From the NCBI GenBank assembly GCA_035765195.1, contig DASTYC010000040.1, forward strand, positions 310,001 through 374,000: a stretch of DNA of 64,000 bases, written 5' to 3'. Below are positions 35,803 to 43,074 of this stretch, one piece after another (the first letter of the stretch is position 1; every line of letters begins with the position of its first letter). The notes beneath the pieces are model-generated. The model saw only the letters and a program-made list of their open reading frames with translations, had not been told where the DNA came from and did no database searches. A program made the position numbers and the translations under genes. This stretch comes from CALAED01 sp035765195. Its GTDB lineage: Bacteria; Actinomycetota; Actinomycetes; Streptosporangiales; Streptosporangiaceae.

Positions 35803-36222
35803 ATGGCCACGAAAGTGCGCGATATCATGACCGGCTCGCCGACCTCGGTATCGCCGGATCTCGACCTCGCCACAGTGGCGCGGACGATGCGCGATGAGGA
35901 CATCGGCAACGTTCTCGTGGTCGACGGCGACGACCTGCAGGGCGTCGTGACCGACCGCGACCTCGTCGTCCGCGGTCTCGCGAGCGGCCTGGACCCGAGC
36001 ACCACCAAGGTCGGCGGCATCTGCAGCACCGTGACCGCGACCGTCGGACCCGACGACGACCTCGACAAGGCGGTCCGGCTCATGCGCGATCGCGCCGTTC
36101 GCCGGCTGCCCGTCCTCGAGAACGGTCACGCCGTCGGCATCATCTCGCTCGGCGACCTGGCCCTCGAGAAGGACGCCCGCTCGGCGCTGGCGGACATCAG
36201 CGCGGCCAGGCCCAATCAGTGA
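35803..36222 (+). CDS. CBS-domain pair protein (second paralogue)
   Basis: 139 residues, the same length and layout as the protein at 31690-32109: VRDIMTGSPTSVSPDLDLATVARTM...GVVTDRDLVVRGLA, then VGPDDDLDKAVRLMRDRAVRRLPVLENGHAVGIISLGDLALEKDARSALADISAA. The two share the ending SLGDLALE-D-RSALAD-SAA. AGGAG at 35791-35795 fixes the start. A nucleotide-sensing role is inferred from the domain. Two tandem hairpins follow the stop. Confidence 0.92.
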   Translation: MATKVRDIMTGSPTSVSPDLDLATVARTMRDEDIGNVLVVDGDDLQGVVTDRDLVVRGLASGLDPSTTKVGGICSTVTATVGPDDDLDKAVRLMRDRAVRRLPVLENGHAVGIISLGDLALEKDARSALADISAARPNQ

Positions 36223-36283
36223 GCCGGCCGCGCCTGTCATACCGACCAGGCCGCGAAAGTGAATGAACTGAACTGAACATCGC

Positions 36284-36349
36284 GCCGGGCGCACCGCCCG
36301 GCCCAGATCGTTCGCGCCGCCGGACCGAGCTTTCGGTCGAGGCGGCGCG
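36284..36349 (+). terminator. Two tandem hairpins after the second CBS gene
   Basis: Hairpin A is an 8-bp stem, 36284-36291/36295-36302. Hairpin B is a 9-bp outer stem (36313-36321/36341-36349) enclosing a 6-bp inner stem (36323-36328/36333-36338, loop gctt). Both lie between the CBS stop and the next start. Confidence 0.65.
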
Positions 36350-36369
36350 TTCCATGGATTGCCGCGATT

Positions 36370-36882
36370 ATGAAGGGTTCTGTCTTCGTCGACCTGACCG
36401 GTCGGCGACGCAAGATCGTGTTCGGGGCCGGCGCCACGCTGGGCGTGCTCGCCGTCGGCTACATCGTGGCCCTCGTCGTGGGGCTGCTCGGCGGACCGCA
36501 GGCGCCCGGCTGGCCCTTCGACGGGCACGGAAGGGACGAAAGGACTCCCGCGCCCGGCACCGGTCAGGTCGCGCCGACGGCACCAGGGGGACCCGGCGGG
36601 GTTTCGGGCGGGTCTCCCGGCGGCGCTCAGGCGCCGCCCGCCGGCGGCGCGCCCGGCGGCGCTCGTGACGCACCGCGCCGCGCGGGCGGCACCGCGACCT
36701 CCGGGGCAGCCGGGACGTCCGGCGCCGGGGCGGGGACGACCTCGCCGCCGGCGCCGCCCGCGACATCGCCGGCCACGTCTTCTCCGCCGGCCACGACGCC
36801 CACCCCGACGCCGTCGCCGGCGTCGACCGAGCGGGCCGCCCCGCGGACCGGCGGCCAGACCGGCCAGGAGACGGCCCCGTGA
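36370..36882 (+). CDS. Single-pass membrane protein with Pro/Thr/Gly-rich extracellular tail
   Basis: 170 residues. A short basic N-terminus and one helix (VFGAGATLGVLAVGYIVALVVGLL, residues 17-40) precede about 120 residues of Pro, Gly, Thr and Ala-rich low-complexity sequence with SPPATTPTPTPSPA repeats, as in cell-wall-spanning linkers. It overlaps the deacetylase-glycosyltransferase gene by 4 bp (GTGA), so it probably works with it at the envelope. No catalytic domain is visible. Confidence 0.78.
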   Translation: MKGSVFVDLTGRRRKIVFGAGATLGVLAVGYIVALVVGLLGGPQAPGWPFDGHGRDERTPAPGTGQVAPTAPGGPGGVSGGSPGGAQAPPAGGAPGGARDAPRRAGGTATSGAAGTSGAGAGTTSPPAPPATSPATSSPPATTPTPTPSPASTERAAPRTGGQTGQETAP

Positions 36883-39062
36883 CGGCGCCCGGCCCACGCC
36901 GGCGCCGACGCCGTCCCGCCGCCGCGCAGGTGGAACGGCATCGCGAACCACGGGGCCACTGGGGCGTCGTCGCGCTCTTCCTGGCGGCCGTCGCGGTCGC
37001 GCTGTTGCTCAACGGGTTCGCCGAGCACACCGTGGGCGGCGCGCGCACGGCGCCGCCCGACACCGGCTCCGGCGCCGGCTCCGGCCTCAGCGACTCGCGG
37101 CCGGTTCTCGACCTGTCCCGCCGGCCGGCGCGGGCGCTGGGGATGCCCGCCCGCACGGTGGCGCTGACCTTCGACGACGGCCCGGACCCGCGCTGGACGC
37201 CGCGGGTCCTCGACGTGCTGCGCCGCCATCACGCGCGCGCCACGTTCTTCATGATCGGTTCTCGCGTCGCGGAGCGCCCCGACATCGCGCGGCGGGTGCT
37301 GCGCGAAGGGCACGAGATCGGCTCGCACACCTATACCCACGCCGACATCGGCAGCACCGGCCGCTGGCGCGGCAACCTCGAACTCGGGCTGACCCAAAGC
37401 GCGATCTCCGGCGCCACCGGGGTGAAGGTGCGGCTGATCCGGCCGCCGTACTCCTCGGTGCCGAGCGCGCTGCAGGGCCGCATCGAACGCTCCGTGCGAA
37501 CGGCGGGCGACGCACGCTACCTGGTCGTGCTCGCCGACCACGACACCCAGGACTGGGCGCGACCCGGCACCGGACGCGTCCTGGCCGCCGCCACGCCGCG
37601 CGGCGGCGCGGGCGCCGTCGTGATGATGCACGACGGCGGCGGCGACCGCACCCAGACGGTCGCGGCCCTGGACATGCTGCTCACCCGGCTGCAGAACCAG
37701 GGGTATCGCTTCACCACGGTGACGGGCGGGCTGGGCCTGCCGCGCGGCGACTCCCCCGCGCCGGTCCGCGACCAGGTGACCGGCACCGCGCTCGTCACGT
37801 CGCAACGCGTCGCGAACGTGGTCGCTGCCGGCTTGTCCGTGCTGCTGGTGGCGACCGCGGCGCTGATCGCCGTACGCCTGGTCATGCTGCCGGTCTTCGC
37901 CGGCGCCCACGCCCGCCGGGCGCGGCGCCGCCGCCGCGTGGCCGTCACCTGGACCGCTCCCGTCTCGATCGTCGTGCCCGCCTACAACGAGGAGGCGGGC
38001 ATCGCCCCCACGATCCGCTCGCTTGTCAGGACGTCGTACGCCGGTGCGGTGGAGGTCATCGTGGTCGACGACGGCTCCACCGACCGTACGGCCGACGTGG
38101 CCGCGGGGCTCGGCCTGCCCAACGTCGTGGTGGTCCGGCGGCAGAACGGCGGCAAGGCGGCCGCGCTCAACACCGGCGTCGCCTATGCCCGAAACGACGT
38201 GGTCATCCTGGTGGACGCCGACACGATCTTCGCGCCGGAGACGATCGGGCGGCTCGTCGCCCCGCTGGCCGACCCCGAGGTGGGCGCCGTGGCCGGCAGC
38301 CCGCGCGTGGGGAACCGGCGCAAGATGCTGGGCCGCTGGCAGCACCTGGAATACGTCATGGGCTCCAACCTCGACCGTCGCATGTTCGACGTGCTGCGGT
38401 GCGTGCCCACGATCCCGGGCGCGATCGGCGCCTTCCGGCGGGAGGCGCTGGCCGCCGTCGGCGGGATCAGCACCGACACGCTGGCGGAGGACACCGACCT
38501 CACCATGTCGCTGTGGCGGGCGAACTGGCGGGTTGTCTGCGAGGAGTCGGCGTCGGCCTGGACCGAGGCGCCCGAGTCGCCGGGCCAGTTGTGGCGGCAG
38601 CGCTACCGGTGGTGTTACGGGACGCTGCAGGCGATGTGGAAGCACAGGCACGCGCTCGTCGAGCGGGGCCGGCCCGGCCGGTTCGGCCGGCGCGCGCTGA
38701 CCCACCTGGCGCTGTTCCAGGTGGCGTTGCCGTTGATGTCGCCGGTCATCGACCTGTTCGCCGTCTTCGGCCTGGTCTTTTTGAACCCGCTCCAGGTGGG
38801 CGCGGTGTGGCTGGCCTTCCTGGGCGCCCAGGGCCTCGGCGCCGCGTACGCGCTCCGGCTGGCCGGGGAGCCGCTGCGCTACCTGTTGTCGTTGCCGGCC
38901 CAGCAGATCCTCTATCGGCAGCTGATGTACCTGGCGGTGATCCAGTCGATCGTCACCGCGCTGCTGGGCACCCATAAGCGCTGGCACGTCAACCGTCGCT
39001 TCGGCACGTTCCGCGAGCCTGCCACGGCCGGCGCGGGCGGGCGCGGCGACCCCGAAGGGTAG
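36879..39062 (+). CDS. Bifunctional polysaccharide deacetylase / family 2 glycosyltransferase
   Basis: 727 residues. A membrane helix (about 28-46) precedes a NodB deacetylase domain (about 88-285) with TFDDGPDPRW and HEIGSHTYTHAD metal sites. Another helix (about 310-335) follows, then a GT2 domain (about 363-620) with VVPAYNEEAG, VVDDGSTDRT, DADT, EDTDLTMSLW and QRYRW, the processive-synthase signature, and C-terminal membrane helices. It should polymerise a beta-linked (amino)sugar at the membrane, with the deacetylase domain outside trimming acetyl groups. The GTG start overlaps the Pro-rich protein gene. Product unknown; a PNAG-, cellulose- or hyaluronan-like exopolysaccharide is possible. 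Confidence 0.92.
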   Translation: MTAPGPRRRRRRPAAAQVERHREPRGHWGVVALFLAAVAVALLLNGFAEHTVGGARTAPPDTGSGAGSGLSDSRPVLDLSRRPARALGMPARTVALTFDDGPDPRWTPRVLDVLRRHHARATFFMIGSRVAERPDIARRVLREGHEIGSHTYTHADIGSTGRWRGNLELGLTQSAISGATGVKVRLIRPPYSSVPSALQGRIERSVRTAGDARYLVVLADHDTQDWARPGTGRVLAAATPRGGAGAVVMMHDGGGDRTQTVAALDMLLTRLQNQGYRFTTVTGGLGLPRGDSPAPVRDQVTGTALVTSQRVANVVAAGLSVLLVATAALIAVRLVMLPVFAGAHARRARRRRRVAVTWTAPVSIVVPAYNEEAGIAPTIRSLVRTSYAGAVEVIVVDDGSTDRTADVAAGLGLPNVVVVRRQNGGKAAALNTGVAYARNDVVILVDADTIFAPETIGRLVAPLADPEVGAVAGSPRVGNRRKMLGRWQHLEYVMGSNLDRRMFDVLRCVPTIPGAIGAFRREALAAVGGISTDTLAEDTDLTMSLWRANWRVVCEESASAWTEAPESPGQLWRQRYRWCYGTLQAMWKHRHALVERGRPGRFGRRALTHLALFQVALPLMSPVIDLFAVFGLVFLNPLQVGAVWLAFLGAQGLGAAYALRLAGEPLRYLLSLPAQQILYRQLMYLAVIQSIVTALLGTHKRWHVNRRFGTFREPATAGAGGRGDPEG

Positions 39063-39084
39063 GGACGCGACCCCGAAGGGTAGG
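39046..39084. repeat. 21-bp tandem duplication across the stop codon of the glycosyltransferase gene
   Basis: The 18-mer gcgaccccgaagggtagg occurs at 39046-39063 and 39067-39084 (period 21). The copy repeats the last codons and the TAG, and also duplicates a GGGTAG box. Confidence 0.8.
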
Positions 39085-39168
39085 AGCGGCGCGGGTTTCA
39101 ACCCCGTGGCCTGGGAACGGGGGCAGTGAGAGCCCCAGGTCACGATCACCCAGAAGGGAGTGGGGCAC

Positions 39169-39420
39169 ATGCCGAGCCGGCCTGGCCGAGGCCCTGGCGG
39201 CGATGCCGCCGACGAGCAGGAGCGGACGGCCGCCGAGCTGTCCGATCGCGCCGCGGAATCCGTCGATCGGCGCTACGACGCGACCAAGGAGATCGACCAC
39301 GACGAGCGCGCCCGCGCGGGAGCCCGGCGGTCCGGGGACGCCGAGGGGACCGAGACCGAGACGACCGGCGGAGGGCCCGAAACCGACCGGAGCGACGACG
39401 ATCCCCATAAAAGTGCATAA
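39169..39420 (+). CDS. Small acidic hydrophilic protein of unknown function
   Basis: 83 residues, rich in Asp, Glu, Arg and Gly and almost devoid of hydrophobic stretches (AADEQERTAAELSDRAAESV, then KEIDHDERARAG). It is probably disordered. AAGGGAG at 39152-39158 supports the ATG at 39169 over the GTG at 39160. It lies just upstream of katE and its promoter. GGGTAG boxes 80-110 bp upstream lack a GNNT at 14-16 bp. It may be a stress-linked hydrophilin-like protein, but this is a guess. Confidence 0.65.
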   Translation: MPSRPGRGPGGDAADEQERTAAELSDRAAESVDRRYDATKEIDHDERARAGARRSGDAEGTETETTGGGPETDRSDDDPHKSA

Positions 39421-39439
39421 CGTGCACTAGGTCGGTTAG
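39415..39439 (+). promoter_or_regulatory. SigB-type promoter candidate for katE
   Basis: GCAT (39415-39418), 15 bp, GGTTAG (39434-39439), one mismatch from the GGGTAG of neighbours. It lies only 3 nt before the ATG at 39443, so it implies that katE starts at 39485. Confidence 0.5.
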
Positions 39440-39484
39440 GGGATGAGTCAAGACACGTTGTCAAGAACGGGGAGAAGGATCGAG

Positions 39485-41599
39485 ATGAAGCTTCCAGGAC
39501 GCGGCGGCGGCTCCGCGGCGACCGACAAGGACCGGCAGCTGGAGCGGGACCGCGTCGACCCGGAGGACAACGCGCTCACCACTGACCAGGGGGTCCGCGT
39601 CGACGACACCGACAACTCCCTCAGCGTGGGTGAGCGCGGGCCCACGTTGATGGACGACTTCCACTTCCGGGAGAAGCTCACCCACTTCGACCACGAGCGG
39701 ATTCCGGAGCGGGTCGTGCACGCGCGCGGCGCCGGGGCGTACGGACGCTTCCAGCTGCTGGAGTCGCTGTCGGACTACACGACGGCGGAGTTCTTGTGCG
39801 ACACCTCGCTCGAGACGCCGGTGTTCGTGCGCTTCTCGACCGTGGCCGGCTCGCGCGGCTCCGCCGATACGGTACGCGACGTACGCGGGTTCGCCACCAA
39901 GTTCTACACCCGGCAGGGCAACTTCGACCTCGTCGGCAACAACATGCCCGTCTTCTTCATTCAGGACGGGATCAAGTTTCCCGACTTCGTGCACGCGGTG
40001 AAACCCGAGCCGCCGAACGAGATCCCGCAGGCGTCGTCGGCACATGACACGCTGTGGGACTTCGTGCAGCTGCAGCCCGAGACCATGCACATGATGATGT
40101 GGCTGATGTCGGACCGGGCGCTGCCCCGCAGCTACCGCATGATGCAGGGCTTCGGCGTGCACACCTTCCGGCTGGTCAACGCCGAGGGCCGGGGCACCTT
40201 CGTGAAGTTCCACTGGAAGCCGAAGCTCGGCACCCACTCCCTCGCCTGGGACGAGACCCAGAAGATCGCCGGCAAGGACCCCGACTTCAACCGCCGGGAT
40301 CTGTGGGAGGCCATCGAGGAGGGCCATTACCCCGAGTGGGAGCTGTGCGTGCAGCTGGTGCCGGAGGAGGACGAGCACAGGTTCGACTTCGATCTGCTCG
40401 ATGCCACCAAGCTGATCCCGGAGGAGGAGGTGCCGGCGAGGCCGGTCGGCCGGCTGGTGCTCGACCGCAACCCCGACAACTTCTTCGCCGAGACCGAGCA
40501 GGTGGCCTTCCATCTGGGCAACGTCGTGCCCGGCATCGATTTCACCAACGACCCGCTGCTGCAGGCCCGGCTGTTCTCCTACCTGGACACGCAGCTGATC
40601 CGGCTCGGCGGGCCGAACTTCTCCCAGCTGCCGGTCAACCGCCCGATCGCCCCGGTGCGCAACCACCACCGCGACGGCTACCACCAGACGACGATCCAGC
40701 GCGGCCAGGCCAGCTACCACAAGAACTCGCTGTCGGGCGGCTGCCCGGTGGTGGGCGACGGCCACGCCTACACCCACTACCAGGAACGGGTCGACGGCAA
40801 CAAGATCCGCAAGCGGTCCGACAGCTTCGCCGACCACTACTCCCAGGCCACGCTGTTCTGGAACAGCATGGCCGGCTGGGAGAAGGCCCACATCGTCGCG
40901 GCCTTCCGGTTCGAGCTGGGCAAGGTCGAGCAAAAGCACATCCGGGAGGGCGTCGTGGAGCACCTCAACCACGTCGACCACGACCTGGCCACCAGCGTGG
41001 CCGAGGGCATCGGCGTGGTGCCGCCGGAAAAGGCCGCGGGCGACAACCACGGCCGCGGCTCGCCGGCGCTCAGCCAGGCGAACGCCCCGGCCGACACGAT
41101 CGCCAGCCGTAAGATCGCGATCCTCGCGGCGGACGGCGTGGACGCCGGGGGCGTCGCGGCCGTCGGTGACGCGCTGACCGAAGCGGGCGCGAGCTGTGAG
41201 GTGCTCGCGGCGCGCGACGGCACGCTGCAGACCGCGGACGGCGGCCGAATCGAGGTGACCCGCGCGCTGCCCACCGTCGCCTCGGTGCTCTACGACGCCG
41301 TGGTGGTGCCCGGCGGGGAACGGGCCGCGATGACGCTGTCCGGCGACGGCGACGTCCTGCACTTCATCGCCGAGGCGTTCAAGCACGGCAAGCCCGTGGG
41401 CGCGCTCGGCACCGGCGTGGACCTGCTCCAGGCCGCGCGGCTGACGGCCGTCCCGCCGAACGGCGAGGGAGTCGGCGCCGACCATGGTGTCGTGGTCGCG
41501 GCGACCGCCGGGGACCACGGCGAGTTCACCCGGCATCTCATCGACGCGATCGCCCGGCACCGGCACTGGGATCGGGCCGTCGACGCGGTCCCGGCCTGA
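39485..41599 (+). CDS. katE: Catalase HPII type (KatE, large-subunit clade 2)
   Basis: Decomposes hydrogen peroxide; haem enzyme, cytosolic. 704 residues, the long clade-2 form. The catalytic His is in RVVHARGAGAYG, the distal block is RFSTVAGSRGSADT, and the haem-ligating Tyr is in RLFSYLDTQLIRLG. A C-terminal DJ-1/glutaminase-like domain starts at SRKIAILAADGVDAGG (about residue 540). GGAGAAGG precedes ATG 39485. The in-frame ATG 39443 would lie inside the expected promoter. A strong bidirectional terminator region separates it from the convergent sigma factor gene. Confidence 0.95.
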   Translation: MKLPGRGGGSAATDKDRQLERDRVDPEDNALTTDQGVRVDDTDNSLSVGERGPTLMDDFHFREKLTHFDHERIPERVVHARGAGAYGRFQLLESLSDYTTAEFLCDTSLETPVFVRFSTVAGSRGSADTVRDVRGFATKFYTRQGNFDLVGNNMPVFFIQDGIKFPDFVHAVKPEPPNEIPQASSAHDTLWDFVQLQPETMHMMMWLMSDRALPRSYRMMQGFGVHTFRLVNAEGRGTFVKFHWKPKLGTHSLAWDETQKIAGKDPDFNRRDLWEAIEEGHYPEWELCVQLVPEEDEHRFDFDLLDATKLIPEEEVPARPVGRLVLDRNPDNFFAETEQVAFHLGNVVPGIDFTNDPLLQARLFSYLDTQLIRLGGPNFSQLPVNRPIAPVRNHHRDGYHQTTIQRGQASYHKNSLSGGCPVVGDGHAYTHYQERVDGNKIRKRSDSFADHYSQATLFWNSMAGWEKAHIVAAFRFELGKVEQKHIREGVVEHLNHVDHDLATSVAEGIGVVPPEKAAGDNHGRGSPALSQANAPADTIASRKIAILAADGVDAGGVAAVGDALTEAGASCEVLAARDGTLQTADGGRIEVTRALPTVASVLYDAVVVPGGERAAMTLSGDGDVLHFIAEAFKHGKPVGALGTGVDLLQAARLTAVPPNGEGVGADHGVVVAATAGDHGEFTRHLIDAIARHRHWDRAVDAVPA

Positions 41600-41612
41600 C
41601 GTCGACGCGGTA

Positions 41613-41636
41613 AGGGCCCGGCCCGGGCCGGGCCCT
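41613..41636. terminator. 24-bp perfect palindrome after katE
   Basis: agggcccggccc followed by its exact reverse complement. In RNA this gives a hairpin of about 10 bp with a small loop. It lies 13 bp after the katE stop and can act on both strands. Confidence 0.7.
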
Positions 41637-41647
41637 CCGCGTGGCGG

Positions 41648-41696
41648 GCGCCCGGCGATCACCCGATCGGCCATCCGGTCGGTGATCGCCGGGCGC
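41648..41696. terminator. Long hairpin between katE and the sigma factor gene
   Basis: A perfect 16-bp outer stem (41648-41663 with 41681-41696) and an inner 6-bp stem (41665-41670/41675-41680, loop ccat) with one bulged base. It ends 5 bp before the sigma factor stop codon on the other strand, so it probably terminates both genes. Confidence 0.8.
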
Positions 41697-41701
41697 CGCG
41701 C

Positions 41702-42535
41702 TCAGTCGCCGGAGCCGGAGGCGTCGCCGCCTTCCTCCTCGAGCAGCTTGGCGCGCAGCCGTTGCAGGCTGCGACTGAGCAGCCGGGAGACGTGCATCTG
41801 CGAGATGCCGATCTCTTCGCCGATCTGCGACTGGGTCTTGTTGCCGAAGAAGCGCAGCAGCAGGATCTTCCGTTCCCGCTCGGGCAGTTCGTCGATCAGC
41901 GGCCGCAGCGCGTGCCCGTCCACCATCAGGTCGAGCTCGGGGTCGGCGGCGCCGACGCTGTCCCCCAGCGACTGGGCGTCGGGCTCGTCGGAGGCGGGCG
42001 CGTCGAGGGACACCGGCCGGTAGGAGTCCCAGGCGGCGATCACCTCGACCGTCTCCTCGATGGTCAGGCCCATCTGCTCGGCCAGCTGCGCCGTGGTCGG
42101 GGACCGGCCGTGCTTCCTGACGAACTCCTGTACCGCCGGCGTCAGCGCCAGGCTGAGCTCCTGCAGCCGGCGCGGCATGTGCACGCCCCACGTCCGGTCC
42201 CGGAAGTGCCGCTTGACCTCACCGGTCATCATCGGCGCGGCATAGGCGATGAAGTTCTCGCCGAGCTCGGGGTCCCATCGGTTGATCGCCTTGACCAGCC
42301 CGACGAACGCCGCCTGTTCGATGTCTTCAAGCGGCTCGCCCCGGTGGGAGTAGCGGCGGGCGATGCTTCGCGCCATCGACACGTGCTCGTCGACGATCTG
42401 CGATCGTATCCGCTCCCTGCGGGGGTCGTCCTCAGGCAGCTTGGTCATCTCGGCGAGCAGTGCCTCGACCCGGCCTCCCCGGCCGGGTTCCGGCCGGGCC
42501 GGTCGTTCCATCGCGGTCGTTGATTCCTTGGGCAT
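41702..42535 (-). CDS. SigB/SigF-type (group III) RNA polymerase sigma factor
   Basis: 277 residues with regions 2, 3 and 4 and no region 1.1. Region 2 is YSHRGEPLEDIEQAAFVGLVKAINRWDPELGENFIAYA, region 3 is GRSPTTAQLAEQMGLTIEETVEVI, and region 4 is LPERERKILLLRFFGNKTQSQIGEEIGISQMHVSRLLSRSL. In this group, activity is held by an anti-sigma kinase and released by STAS proteins dephosphorylated by PP2C enzymes. A STAS gene lies 36 bp upstream, but no RsbW/UsfX-type kinase gene is in the window. Local GNNT-N15-GGGTAG promoters are its likely targets. Confidence 0.95.
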   Translation of the reverse strand: MPKESTTAMERPARPEPGRGGRVEALLAEMTKLPEDDPRRERIRSQIVDEHVSMARSIARRYSHRGEPLEDIEQAAFVGLVKAINRWDPELGENFIAYAAPMMTGEVKRHFRDRTWGVHMPRRLQELSLALTPAVQEFVRKHGRSPTTAQLAEQMGLTIEETVEVIAAWDSYRPVSLDAPASDEPDAQSLGDSVGAADPELDLMVDGHALRPLIDELPERERKILLLRFFGNKTQSQIGEEIGISQMHVSRLLSRSLQRLRAKLLEEEGGDASGSGD

Positions 42536-42571
42536 GAAGGGGGTTCCTTGGAAGCAGGTACGGTGCTCGGG

Positions 42572-42991
42572 TCAAACCTCGGTTTGCTCGGCCCGTTCGT
42601 GCCGCCTGGCGTCATCGGCGGCCTCGGCCGCCGACGCGTCCAGACGGTCGGGAGACTCGTCCACGGCGTCTTCGAGGCGGTCGCGTATCGCCAGGCGTTC
42701 GCGCAGCCCCGTGATGTTGAGGATGCGGACGACGGACGCGCCTGGAGCGAGGAGGATCAGCCGCCCGCCGGCCGACCGTGCCTTCTCATGGTATTCCACC
42801 AAAATGGACAAACCGGTCGAGTCGACGAACCTCAGCTCGGTCAAGTCCAGGACCACGCGACCTTTGTTGTCCTCGCACACCGTCCGCAGCCGGTCGCGCA
42901 GCCGCGCGGCGCCGGCGAGGTCGAGCTCGCCGCGCAACGCCACCACGGCATGCCGTCCGGCCTGCCGGGTCGAGATCTCCAAAAGTTGCAC
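42572..42991 (-). CDS. STAS-domain anti-anti-sigma factor
   Basis: 139 residues. It is a SpoIIAA/RsbV-like STAS domain: HAVVALRGELDLAGAARLRDRL, then VVLDLTELRFVDSTGLSILVEYHEKARSAGG with the phosphorylatable Ser of DSTG. A charged C-terminal tail of about 35 residues follows. Phosphorylation by an anti-sigma kinase and removal by a PP2C phosphatase would control binding. GTG at 42991 is preferred because GGAAAGGA lies 8 nt upstream. It is probably co-transcribed with the sigma factor gene downstream. Confidence 0.9.
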   Translation of the reverse strand: MQLLEISTRQAGRHAVVALRGELDLAGAARLRDRLRTVCEDNKGRVVLDLTELRFVDSTGLSILVEYHEKARSAGGRLILLAPGASVVRILNITGLRERLAIRDRLEDAVDESPDRLDASAAEAADDARRHERAEQTEV

Positions 42992-43074
42992 CAGCACGTC
43001 CTTTCCGCGCGCGCGGCGCGAACAGGGGGTCCCCCGGCCCGCTTCCCCTGGTCCACTCTCCGCGATAGAGAGCA

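Noticed and set aside
39057..39083. GGGTAG boxes upstream of the small acidic protein as SigB promoters
   Set aside because: Neither copy has GNNT at 14-16 bp upstream, unlike the accepted sites. They may be by-products of the 21-bp duplication.
39443..39484. Upstream ATG as the start of katE
   Set aside because: It lies 3 nt after the proposed -10 box and has a poorer ribosome site than ATG 39485; the extra 14 residues are not typical of the family.
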